Assembly: GCA_004151065.3 (NCBI GenBank)
Contig: NWUY0304848126.1
Location: 1-10,982 of the forward strand
DNA length: 10,982 bases
Direction: 5' to 3'
Origin: Larix sibirica
Lineage: Eukaryota; Streptophyta; Pinopsida; Pinales; Pinaceae
Below are positions 1 through 8,230 of this stretch, piece by piece. Every line of letters begins with the position of its first letter. The stretch's first letter is position 1. The translations under genes and the position numbers were made by a program. Under the pieces are notes generated by a model. The model was not told the origin of the DNA. It did no database searches and worked only from the letters and a program-made list of their open reading frames with translations.

Positions 1-157
1 TTATTCCAAATCCCAAAGCTTCCACCCCAAACCTAGGAAACTAGTAATTTTCCTCCTTGGCAATTATTTGACCTTTAGCATCAATTTGACAAACTCTAAT
101 GAATAGGGCCAATGTGATTAGGCCATTTTGACCCAATGCCAAATTTGGGACATGACA
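1..157. other. Unassigned sequence beyond the 3' LTR homology
   Basis: These bases lie where the 3' LTR should continue, but they do not match the corresponding part of the 5' LTR (9632-9788) nor, by eye, any other part of 7278-9788. On the minus strand a 60-codon frame (223-41) runs across the junction at 158 without a stop and is rich in charged residues near its end (IDAKGQIIAKEENY). It is out of frame with the LTR gene next to it. It could be an insertion into the 3' LTR, a diverged LTR variant, or host flank after truncation. I recognise no gene. Confidence 0.4.
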
Positions 158-516
158 TGGACCAACTTCAAAAGGTGGTTGTATTCCTCCGTCATCCAAG
201 CCCACGAGATACCCTTGTGCCAATCCAGATTATGATATTTCTTCTGCAGGAAACTATTACAATCAGGGACACTAACATCTTGAAGTTTAAACCATCTTTC
301 TCCATCTCGTGGAAGCTATGCAGCTATGGATATTGAATTCTCATAGACTGGAAAATTCAAATATCCAACTGTAACATTGTTCCCATTGAAATTCTCTGCA
401 AAATCCTGGGCCACTCCAAAGTGGTGCCCCTGTAATTTCTCACAAAAACGAAACCAAACCACATTTTTAAACTTTAGAGAAAATTCCGGGTATGCTTCAA
501 GAAGTTAAGCCCCAAC
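158..516 (-). pseudogene. Truncated second copy of the LTR-resident gene (N-terminal part)
   Basis: Minus-strand translation gives the same protein as the N-terminal part of the gene in the 5' LTR, including LKFKNVVWFRFCEKLQGHHF, then FAENFNGNNVTVGYLNF and EEYNHLLKLV, where homology ends. It lacks the first residues because of the deletion at 515/516 and stops at the 158 junction. In-frame stops follow GA and IAA, at places where the other copy reads Glu and Lys. Conversely this copy keeps CGA (Arg, in LPRDGE) and CAA (Gln, in KLQDVS) where the 5' copy has TGA and TAA. Two independently broken copies that share protein-level similarity show that the ancestral LTR carried a real reading frame. 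Function unknown. Confidence 0.72.
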
Positions 517-548
517 ATTGCTCTTTCCATAATTTCTCTGATAATTTT

Positions 549-646
549 GCAGCGTCGGGGCACAGCTTGGTAGCGTCATGTCCACAGTTTGGTAGTGCAT
601 CCCATTTAACAGTTATGTAGTGCAACATGATTTTCATTATGTGGCA
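549..646. repeat. Spaced GTAGCG-like motif array, 3' LTR copy
   Basis: Five decayed copies of a GTAGCG hexamer start at 549, 570, 592, 617 and 641 (GCAGCG, GTAGCG, GTAGTG, GTAGTG, GTGGCA), spaced 21 to 25 bases apart, often preceded by CAGTTTG- or CAGTTAT-like sequence. Spacing matches the array at 10501-10597 in the other LTR almost exactly. Most changes remove the CpG of the motif. It lies in the 5' part of the LTR, where promoter and enhancer elements usually sit, so a regulatory role is plausible but inferred. Confidence 0.5.
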
Positions 647-993
647 CATTTCTTTTGGAGGAGAGCCCTACCTCATAACATAGTTTAAATTTCCAAAGAA
701 TCAAGATCATTTGATCAAGAAAATAGCGTCTGCAGAGACTAAGAACACAACAAATTCTATACAAGTTGTGCCTTCTTAGTATATTTTGCTAACTAATAAT
801 CTTAATTGAACACATAAACACAAATAAAACATAATGTCATAGAGCAGAATGTCAAGGGTAAAGGTTTTATCTTAGATAAAAATTATTGGGATGACCATAA
901 AATAGGTTTGAATTACAAGGTCTCAAGTTAAAAAATGTAGAAAATCCTAGGTGCAGACCTAAGTACTAACATTGGATCCTACTGGGGATAACA

Positions 994-1000
994 CTTCCCT
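994..1000 (-). other. Polypurine tract adjoining the 3' LTR
   Basis: On the minus strand the sequence CACACAGGGAAG runs straight into TGTTATCCCC, the LTR start. The purine run AGGGAAG is short, but its position immediately upstream of a TG-starting LTR is what a plus-strand primer needs. The 151 bases between it and the pol stop codon (1001-1151) show nothing further that I can name. Confidence 0.6.
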
Positions 1001-1151
1001 GTGTGGTGCTAAGGACACACAGATCAATGTCCTTTCTATTCTGACAACTCTGAATTATGTTCTATAGCAGTGCCTCCATTGGATTTTGGAGTCTTATTGA
1101 GGAATTAACTAACTGACTGGTATTTACAATGGTTTTGGGCCACGAACAACC

Positions 1152-2460
1152 TTAGTACATGAAAAAGTGTTTGAGGAAATGCACGTTGACTAGGCCTCCT
1201 GCAATAGTGTTACCATCAATATTTTCCAAAATAAAGGTATTGTTATTCAAAACCTTGGAAAACCGGAATGATCCAAACCATAAATTATCGAATTTACCAT
1301 GTTCTGGCTTGTCTTCCTACGAGCATCCCACCTTAAAACCAAGTCACCTGGGAAGAAATTATCTTATTTTTCTCTTTTATAAAAAAATGCTCTGACTCTG
1401 TCATGGTGGGCCTGATTGTTTTCCATCAATGATTCTCTAACATGTTGGGCTTCTATCATTTGATATATCCTTCACCGAACGGCATTTGATTCCTTAACTT
1501 CATCCTGTAAGAATTTTAAAAATGGCAATCCTAGTTGTACAGGGAAAACTGCATCAGTCCCATACACTAATTGGAAAGGAGAAGTACCCATTGATTTCTT
1601 AATACTAATCCTATCTACCCATAATGTGTATTTCAACCTTACGTCCCATGTTCTTTTTTTCTCCGATAGAATCCTTTTAATACTATTAATGAGATTTTTG
1701 TTTGTAGACTCTACGAGGCCATTACCTTGAGGATAATGAGGTGTGGATTGTTTGAGAATTACATTATACCTTTCGCAAAAATGAACCATTTCAACAAAAT
1801 TAAAGGTGATCATTGTCAGTTAGTAATTTGCGTGGACAACCAAATATCGCAAAAATATATTCCTCCAAGAAGTTAATAATTACTTTATTAATCGCTCTCC
1901 TCGTTGGAATAGCTTCTACCCACTTAGTGAAGAAATATGTTGTTGTCGGAATCCATTTATTTTTTCCACTGGATGGAGGATGAATTTCACTGATGAAATC
2001 TAATCCCCATTACTGAAAAGGGGCACCAACCACAACCGGCTTCAATGGTAACGGTAGCAACTTTTGTTTTCCAGCAAACTTCTGACATTCTACATAGACC
2101 ATGACTATGGTAAACACATTAGAGAATAAAGATGGCCAATAATATCCCTCCCTAAGGATTTTGAAATTTGTTGTCTTCCGTGCCCTCCACAAGCTCCACT
2201 ATGTAAATCTTTCATAACTACATCAGCTTCATTCTCATCGATGCATCTCAATAAAACACCACCAAGGTCCTTCCAAAATGGAGTTTGATTCATTATGCAA
2301 TATTTTTTAGCCTTCACCTTCAAAGATATGATTTTTTTCCTGTCAAAATATGGTGGACACTGAAGATTTAGCAGAAAAAACACAATATCATTATACCAAA
2401 ATGATGCAGAATACTTATCCATAATCTGTGAGATTTTCATTATTCTCTTGTACCTCATCA
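1152..2460 (-). pseudogene. Integrase, broken (zinc-binding, catalytic core and C-terminal domains)
   Basis: The integrase would insert the cDNA copy into the host chromosome. In order: the connection from RNase H (KAKKYCIMNQTPFWKD), the zinc-binding domain starting LHSGACGGH (first His at 2203-2201), then after a frameshift FKILREGYYWPSLF and ECQKFAGKQKLLPLPLKP; WGLDFISEIHPPSSG opens the core; LLTDN has the second catalytic Asp (1817-1815); PQGNGLVES has the Glu (1711-1709); the C-terminal part has FFPGDLVLRWDARR and then GKFDNLWFG in another frame, ending HFLKHFFMY and a TAA at 1154-1152. Damage: the first catalytic Asp is Tyr (1937-1935), a zinc-ligand Cys is Tyr (2096-2094), stops occur at 2012, 1802 and 1474, and there are at least three frameshifts. 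Identity is secure; activity is excluded. Confidence 0.93.
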
Positions 2461-3072
2461 ATAGAAAACTGAGTCCAAACTGAATTTAACCCCAGTGCCT
2501 TGAAATTAGAATTAGCAAGTAGTCTAGCTAAACCTTGACCTTTTATTAATTTTGTTGGTTTCATTTCAACATCATATTCAAGTAATTTAGCTATCCACTT
2601 ACCCCTTCTTCCTTTGTTGTCAACTTGGATCAAAACATCTTTCACAACACTGCTTGGGACATAAGCAATTATTTTTTATTGGAGAATGTACAGTCTAAAT
2701 GATTTCAAAGCTTTAATGAAGGAATAGGCCTGTTTTTCTATGATATCATACCTTAATTCAACATCCCTTAGCACCTTGCTAAAAAATGCAATAGTCTATT
2801 CATAGGTGTCTCTATTTTTTTTGCAATAATAATGCGGCGATAGTATCTTCGGAAGCAAAAGAGAATGTAAATAATTCCTTTCACTGATCCGTACTAATAA
2901 GCACAGGTGATTCAACCAAATCTTGTTTTATTTTGTCAAAGGATTCCCTAGCTTCCCTAGTCCATTTAAATTCAACATCCTTTTTCAACATCACTGTTAT
3001 ATGCTTAATAATTTTAGCGAAGTTAGAGACAAACTTTATGAGGAAATTAATCTTACCAAGAAATGATTGAAT
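2415..3072 (-). pseudogene. Gypsy-type RNase H domain, catalytically degenerate
   Basis: This follows RT directly and corresponds to the ancestral RNase H of Ty3/gypsy elements. Recognisable blocks are IQSFLGKINFL and FKWTREARESF (RT-RNase H connection), FSFASEDTIAALLLQ, EKQAYSFIKALKSFRLYI, VKDVLIQVDNKGRRGKWIAK and TKLIKGQGLARLLANS. The usual first catalytic motif Asp-Ala-Ser reads Phe-Ala-Ser (Phe at 2859-2857), and the last Asp of the usual ADAL motif is Arg (2525-2523). The Glu of EKQAY remains. In plant elements that gained a second RNase H, the original is known to degenerate into a structural domain, so this loss may belong to the family rather than to this copy. Stops and at least one frameshift near 2750 are copy-specific damage. 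Confidence 0.85.
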
Positions 3073-4133
3073 TCATTTTGTGTTCCTTGGAAGATTAACT
3101 TTTAATATTGTTGCTACTATATCTAGATCAATTTTAACCTTGTGTTTAGAAACTATATGCCCAAGGAGTCTGCCTTCTTGCATTGCAAAATTTGAGTTTT
3201 GGGGATTAAGGTAAAGACCATATCTTCTGCACTTTAGAAACATTTGTTTCATATGCTTGAGGTGCTCTTCATATGACTTGGGAAATATTTGATATCATCT
3301 AGATAGATGACAATGAACTTGTCTTTTTCCCCTACGAAATTTATATCCATAGCTCTCTGAAATGTCACCCCCGCATTCATTAGACCAAATGGAATTATGT
3401 CATACATAAATTTTCTCCGGTGCATTACAAAAGCAATTTTTTCTTTGTTTTCTTCATGAATAGCAATATGGTTATACCTAGAGAACCCATCTATCATGGA
3501 AATTTGATGTGCTCCAACCACTCTTTGCAAAATTTGGTCCATGTTCGCCAAAGGGTAATTATCTTTAAGAGAGCTCCTGTTTAAATTATGGAAATCGATA
3601 CATAGTCTAATTTCACCATTCTTTTTTCTTACATGCACAAGGTTAGCAACCTAAGTAGAAAATATTAAAGGAACGATAATATTTGCATCAAGTATTTTTT
3701 TAGCTCCTTTTCAATAAGAGGAAATTACATTGGGTTAACTTGCCTTAATTTTTGCCTGAATGGTTTTGCAACAGGTTTCAAAGGTATTTTATGTTGTACT
3801 ATACTTGTATCACAGGTATTCAATTCCTCATAGGACCATGCAAAAACATTTAGAAACTCCTTCATTAAGTCTACATATCACTTACATTGCTCATCTGACA
3901 TAGCCTTTGATAACTTTACCATGTTGGGATCAAACTTAGTCCAATATTACAATCTATAGTGTTGTTTTGTACAGGCTGAGCCAAAGGATTTTGTAATGTG
4001 TCATGATTACTAAATAATCCCTCCAAAGGGAGCAAAACTTTGGGTAAGAAATTACCTTTGAGTTCAATAATGTCATGACCAACAACTATCTTAGATAAAA
4101 ATTTGAATTTTGTAATTCTCCAACTTCATATTC
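3073..4133 (-). pseudogene. Reverse transcriptase with N-terminal connector, broken
   Basis: RT copies the element RNA into DNA. The connector holds KIVVGHDIIELKGNFLPK, NVFAWSYEEL and IVQHKIPLKPVAKPFRQKLR, which in this family lead into the fingers domain. The longest open piece (3638-3249, 129 codons) has VRKKNGEIRLCIDF, motif A with the catalytic Asp in MIDGFSRYN (residue 50), IIPFGLMNAGVTFQRAM, and the YLDD box at 3305-3294, so all three catalytic Asp codons survive. The frame then shifts near 3280 and continues as YEEHLKHMKQMFLKC and GRLLGHIVS to a TGA at 3075-3073. Upstream, a TAG replaces the expected Trp of a FSKW-type motif, and TAA interrupts NPM-FPLIEKE. Frameshifts lie near 4092, 3940 and 3695. 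The pieces match RT in order, so identity is certain, but the gene is dead. Confidence 0.95.
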
Positions 4134-4680
4134 CTAATCTATCAAGGATCCTGAAAACTCACCAATTGACTGTAAAAACCTGCTAATATTTGAATCCTCT
4201 TCAATCACCCGCCAATTTTTTATATTGTCTAGGACTGAAGGTCTGTGTCTGACTTCCACTGCATATCTGAGATGAGGCTCAGTTGGCACCTTAAAATAGC
4301 TGGCATCCAATGCTAGTGAATCTACAATTTTGTTGCAATCTCTGGGAATGAAAGAAATATTAAAAGCGAGGAAAAAATTATCAATCAAATCCCACACTTC
4401 ATTCCGCTAAACCTTGAGTTTTTTTTTCTGTTTAGTCTGATAAATGTTTCTAACCTGCTGCACAATTAATTCTAAATCTCCAAATATTGCAAGTTCTTGA
4501 ATATTCATATATTTTTCGCCCTCAAACCCAAAAACAATGCTTCATATTCAAATATATTATTGGTAGATTCAAATTAAAGTTTGTACATCAAATTAATTAT
4601 TTCATCAACGAGAGAAATCAGAACAATACCTGCTCCAAAACCTTCTCTAGAAGATGCACCGTCAAAATACATTATCCAAA
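4134..4680 (-). pseudogene. Archaeal/plant-type RNase H (aRNH) domain between protease and RT
   Basis: This second RNase H would degrade the RNA strand of the RNA-DNA hybrid. The start is in frame with protease: MYFDGASSREGFGAGIVLIS, carrying the first catalytic Asp (4663-4661). After a TAA (4576-4574) come NNIFEYEALFLGL with the catalytic Glu (4549-4547), a frameshift between 4513 and 4503, IQELAIFGDLELIVQQVRN with the second Asp (4478-4476), a TAG at 4409-4407, and WDLIDNFFLAFNISFIPRDC followed by KIVDSLAL with the last Asp (4322-4320). All four acidic residues (D-E-D-D) are therefore readable, unlike in the gypsy RNase H further on. The FDGAS...TNN.xEYEAL...FGDSEL pattern is that of archaeal/plant-type RNase HI. 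Its place before RT differs from Ogre/Retand-type elements, where the extra domain follows RT and RNase H. Confidence 0.9.
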
Positions 4681-5389
4681 GCTTATCCTGAATTTCTGCA
4701 GGTTGTTGTTTCTGGACTCCCTTTTCTACCTGTACTAAGGCTGAAATCTTATCATCAAAATGTAGAACACAGGAATCTATACTTTCTTGAACTACATATA
4801 AAGGATGATTGGTTGGGTTTCGATGGTCACTAACAAGATAATCTAATTGAACTTCTCTATACAATTGTCTAGCTTCACCTCCAAAAACTGGAATTGTGGC
4901 ATAAGAGTAATTCATCTGTAATGTTCCTCCCATTTTCATGGAACAAGATCTAGACAATAACATTCTATATTTTGGGGGAATATCAACTACTATAACAGCC
5001 ATTAGAATACTCTTCATCAGGAGTTGGGATAGGATGATTACTAAATCGTTAATGACCCCTATACATTTTACATCTCTAGAATCAAAGGCATATATTTCAT
5101 GGAAAGGTTTAGTAATGCTCAAATCAAGTGCTTCCATTACTGCTTTTGGCATTAAATTGTGGTATGCACTAGATTCCAAGAGGCAATTGTGCAACATCTT
5201 ATCATGAATAAGCATTGTAATATAGAAGGGAGGGGTTAAACATGCCTTTTCATCCAATTGTGGGCCAAAAACAATTGTTGTATTTTCATCCTGGAGGTTA
5301 ACTATATCAGTAGCAAAAGGATTTGTAAAAGTTTGTAGGATTTTTAAAATGGATTCTTTGAAGGGGTTATTTTTAACCAGTTCATTCAA
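4681..5389 (-). pseudogene. Retroviral-type aspartic protease, active site altered
   Basis: The protease would cut the gag-pol polyprotein. The open frame from 5389 starts within NELVKNNPFKE, continues through FGPQLDEK and APPFY-like TPPFYITML, and reaches the active-site region KMLHNCLLESSAYHNLMPK. Downstream VKCIGVINDLVIIL, DIPPKYRMLLSRS, LQMNYSYATIPVFGGEARQL and HPLYVVQES are typical of Tat-group proteases and their C-terminal extension. The expected active-site Asp-Ser-Gly reads Glu-Ser-Ser (Glu at 5176-5174), so the enzyme would not work. It lies in the same frame as gag (no frameshift between 6685 and 4577), consistent with a single gag-pol reading frame. No stop occurs in these 271 codons, making this the best-preserved stretch. 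Confidence 0.88.
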
Positions 5390-5893
5390 GGGGATAGGAA
5401 TATTGATTTTATTAATTTCTTAGTCAAGATTAAAAGAAGCTGAAATCTTATCATAATATTTTACTTCTACATTCTTACCTTTGTTATCTAATTGATCTTG
5501 CTTCTTTTTTGCATACTTAACTGATGTTTGCTTTTGCAAAATTGCAGCCTTCTTCTAAGGTACTTGGAAATTTGGGATTTTCCCTAACCTAAGATCATAT
5601 TTTTTCTGTTGGTTTAACTGAGCTGCATTCTCGAACTTTCCCTAAATCTAATATGTTATCAACGAGTGTCCATATTCATTCTTTGTAAGAAAAGTTACCA
5701 ACTGATTTTCATCAAGGAGCTAAACCTCTAGGCCTAATTCTTCAATCTCTACATCATCTAACTCATCAATTTCATCATCCACAATATTTTGTAGTAGGGG
5801 ATGAATTTTTTTGTCTTCATTTTCTCTTCTTTCTCTTCAGAAAAACTATGGGTTAAAAGGACGATGAAACTTATTAGGATTCCTATTAGGCAT
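5390..5893 (-). pseudogene. Gag-protease linker
   Basis: In the same frame as gag and protease, the translation is low-complexity and charged: an acidic run (VDDEIDELDDVEIEELGLEV) followed by a Lys/Gln-rich run (KKAAILQKQTSVKYAKKKQ) and then ISASFNLD and INKINIPIP, which lead into protease. Stops occur several times, for example after RPFNP, LEV, ITY, VP and NLD, but the frame is kept throughout. No CCHC zinc knuckle is visible here or in gag. This spacer has no catalytic role that I can assign; the acidic-to-basic layout is seen in related elements. Confidence 0.7.
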
Positions 5894-6685
5894 TTATTGT
5901 GCAGGTATGTTTTGAGCTTTATTATCAACCTCTAGTTTTGATAACTTTGAAGTTAAATATTTGATCATTCTTGACATTTCATCAATTTTATGATCCTGAG
6001 ATTTCGAACCTAAGGTTGTAGGTCCTAATTCTTTCTTGTGATTCCTTTTATTAGCTTCTTGATATTGATTTTTAGCCCTAATTATATCAGTTTCTAAGAG
6101 GTTAGAATCCACCTCCAGACCATCTTCCTGCATGTTTGCAAGGGTTACAACTCTCCTTTCTCTCAACAATAGAGAAAAGTTAGCATCAAATGCATTGGAA
6201 AAAGTGAGCTTAGTTGAAGTCTCAGTTGGTTTAATTTCAACATGAACTTTATTGTACATGTTATTAAATATTTTACTGAAATCTACCACAGAATCATCAG
6301 GTTTTCTTTTTAGTGCTCCAAAATCTATGATGTAATAAAGATAGTCATTTTTATCCCCCCATTGTTTCATAAAGGTTTCCTCTAATGCATCAATTTCATT
6401 AATGGAATTAGGAGGAACATCCCTAAACAACTTTCTTACCTCTTCATCCAAACTTTACACAAAAACCCTCATCCAAACATCCTCATTTTCAATATTCTCA
6501 TTATTTGCATAACTATAGTATGCATTTAGATGTTCCTCGGCAGTAACCTCTCTCTTCCCATTGAAAATATGGATATACTTTAGATAATTACCACCGGGAA
6601 AAGCATTTAAAGGCCGGGGTAAAACTAAAGGAGTATATCTCGCAACCACAATGACATCCATTCTATTGGGTTGTTAGTGATCCAT
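5894..6685 (-). pseudogene. Gag capsid-like protein, core region
   Basis: Gag would form the cytoplasmic virus-like particle that packages element RNA. The ATG at 6685 has an AAAATGG context and reads MDH, then a TAA, then QPNRMDVIVVARYTPLVLP; a second ATG lies at 6661. The core includes YLKYIHIFNGKREVTAEEHL, EDVWMRVFV, a TAA at 6454-6452 where relatives have Gln, SLDEEVRKLFRDVPPNSI, MKQWGDKNDYLYYI, FGALKRKPDDSVVDFSKIFN, IKPTETSTKLTF and LLLRERRVVTLANMQEDGLE. These are the standard plant gypsy retrotransposon gag blocks in the right order. The frame is unbroken apart from the stops and ends at a stop at 5896-5894, after IPAQ. Identity is secure from these motifs. Confidence 0.92.
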
Positions 6686-7135
6686 TTTAGGTAAAGGTAG
6701 AACTTTGATTCGACTGGTCAGGGGTGTATAAAGTGTAGATGCAGGTGTGACAGGTTTAATAAAGTAAAATTACTCGTACTTCAGGGGTTCTTCTTATAGA
6801 GTTCTTGATGATAAAGGATTGGTATAGACTTTAAAATCAGCAGTTTCACTCTCAAGCTCAAAAAAATCAATTTTAGGAATGGAGATAGAGGAAACTGGTT
6901 TTTTTCTTTTTCTTCTGAGGATAATATTTCTTTGGTGGGAAAATAAAAATTGATTTCTTGACCTAGGCTATCTTTCGCAAAGGGAGATGAAATATTCTCA
7001 GTTATAACAGAAGATGAAGATCCATACCTTTTGTCGAGATCTGGACTCTCTCAAAATATTCTCTGGGTCAAAACGAGCTGGGAAAAGAGGATAGGATGGA
7101 TTTTCTCAAGTCGCGGTCTTTCTGGAAGCCACAAT
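6686..7135 (-). pseudogene. Probable gag N-terminal extension, frame-broken
   Basis: Upstream of the gag core the minus strand keeps coding-like pieces in changing frames. From high to low coordinates: VASRKTAT, a TGA, ENPSYPLFPARFDPENILRE and SRSRQK; then a shift to GSSSSSVITENISSPFAKDS and FPTKEILSSEEKEKN; then, after another shift, PKIDFFELESETADFKVYTN, two stops, and TPASTLYTPLTSRIKVLPLP, which runs in frame into the ATG at 6685. The Ser/Glu/Pro-rich composition suits a gag N-terminal tail. The start codon is not certain. The change of frame after SRQK coincides with AAG|GTATGG, which resembles a splice donor, so an intron cannot be excluded. The stretch could also be non-coding leader. 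Confidence 0.45.
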
Positions 7136-7254
7136 TACATGATGGATTCACTAGGTGAAAAATGCAGTCACTAAATCTGTCTGAATTTTGTTCACCTCAA
7201 AAATAAGATCTAATTAATTAAGATATCCGAGGGAATATAACTTGGTTACTCGGC
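7136..7254 (-). other. Short leader between primer-binding site and gag
   Basis: About 120 bases follow the primer-binding site in element orientation before coding-like sequence begins. No frame, repeat or strong hairpin stands out by eye. Packaging and dimerisation signals usually lie in this position, but none can be named from the sequence. Confidence 0.35.
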
Positions 7255-7272
7255 TCCCCAACAATGGTGCTA
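7255..7272 (-). other. Primer-binding site, tRNA-Asp type, decayed
   Basis: On the minus strand the 18 bases are TAGCACCATTGTTGGGGA. The complement of the 3' end of plant tRNA-Asp(GUC), including CCA, is TGGCGCCGTTGCCGGGGA from memory; 13 of 18 positions match and all five differences are transitions. The site begins five bases (TTTTC) after the LTR end GGGATAACA, the spacing expected for an LTR retrotransposon. Its position marks the inner edge of the 5' LTR at 7278 and shows that everything from 7278 rightward belongs to the LTR. Confidence 0.75.
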
Positions 7273-7277
7273 GAAAA

Positions 7278-8230
7278 TGTTATCCCTAAATTCTGCACCT
7301 GGAATAATAAGGGAAAAGATAGGGCACTTATGTTTAGATTTGAAGTAAATTGTGGATTTAAGTTTGAAATTAGTCAGTGAGCCATTCAAATTTTAGGTGG
7401 AACAATCATTAAATCAAGAAGAAAGGAAATAGTATCTCATGGATTTAAAAGGATTTGCAATCATGAATTAAACAGGGTCTCAAAACCGAATACACATCTA
7501 GAATGTAAAAATATGAAAGGTAAGCTACACATTCATAAATTCCCATAAATATTCCATGTCATAACAATGTTATAATTAGGAAAACTAATTGAAAACAGAA
7601 CAAGATTCATAGGCAATGTACATTTAAGCTTAAATTTCATTAGAACTGGTAACATCTGATTATGCAGCGCATAAAATATTTCTAATTTCAAATAGATACC
7701 TAGCAGTAAGATAGATAAGAGGCACAATTGTATTCATGATCCAAATGGTCTTCAAACATACATGAATAACTGTATCAAAAGCTTCCAAGTTTTCTACCAT
7801 GTATTCTTTAACTATCCAAAATTTTGAACCCTCTTCGATCTATCAATTCTTCATCTTATAATTGTTATGTATCTCTTGTTTCATATCTAGATCCTATCTT
7901 AGAGGGCTCGAGAATCATCTTTTTACTAATTATATCTTTCTATATAAAATAGATGGATCGAAGTCAAAGCAATTCTAAGATCCTATTATCATGGGATATG
8001 TTATCTCATCAAACCAAACTGACTAAAGTCTAGAAAATAGATTGCATGTCTTCCTTTTACAACATGTACAAAAAATAAACATAAATTTGGAGTCTTATAA
8101 AATATAAACATTAATACTAAGAAGACCGAAATAGTACAATGGAAATTTGTAGCGCCCTTGTAAACTTGAAAGTGAGAACTGTGTAACCTGGAATTGCATC
8201 TTCCGAATTTGCTTGAACCAAGTATATGTT
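7278..8230 (-). repeat. Inner (3') part of the 5' LTR without a gene
   Basis: These 950 bases lie between the end of the LTR-resident coding region and the primer-binding site and would hold the transcription start, R and U5 if the coding region lies in U3. No extended coding similarity is seen; the 77-codon open frame at 8234-8001 is hydrophobic, overlaps nothing recognisable and is probably chance. One TATA-like sequence is noted at 7941. The corresponding part of the 3' LTR is not in the window, so conservation cannot be judged. Confidence 0.5.
7939..7950. promoter_or_regulatory. TATA-box-like sequence, orientation ambiguous
   Basis: The plus strand reads TCTATATAAAATAG, a good plant TATA match; the central TATATA is palindromic, so it could also serve the minus strand. 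In minus orientation it would lie about 660 bases before the LTR end and could start the genomic gag-pol RNA. AT-rich sequence produces such matches by chance, so this is only a candidate. Confidence 0.2.

Larger units (their letters stand above)
158..993 (-). repeat. 3' LTR, partial (element 5' end of the LTR, with internal gap)
   Basis: In element orientation this LTR starts at 993 with TGTTATCCCC, directly after the polypurine tract. From 971 down to 158 it matches 10922-9789 with many substitutions (roughly 85-88% identity by eye where aligned). About 327 bases present in the other copy (near 10147-10473) are missing at 515/516. That segment holds the start codon and upstream region of the LTR-resident gene. 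Bases 972-993, the LTR terminus itself, have no convincing counterpart to the right of 10922. The match ends abruptly at 158, well before the LTR end expected from the other copy, so the rest is either outside the window or lost. Confidence 0.8.

Noticed and set aside
966-971. TGTTAG (minus strand, from 971) as the start of the 3' LTR
   Set aside because: It looks like a classic LTR start and is where the two copies stop matching, but the purine tract lies upstream of TGTTATCCCC at 993, which also pairs with the GGGATAACA end at 7278.
4403-4513. Programmed ribosomal frameshift in the aRNH region (near a run of A residues)
   Set aside because: The frame change is in the middle of a domain, accompanied by stops on both sides, and gag-protease-aRNH start is already one frame; decay is the simpler reading.
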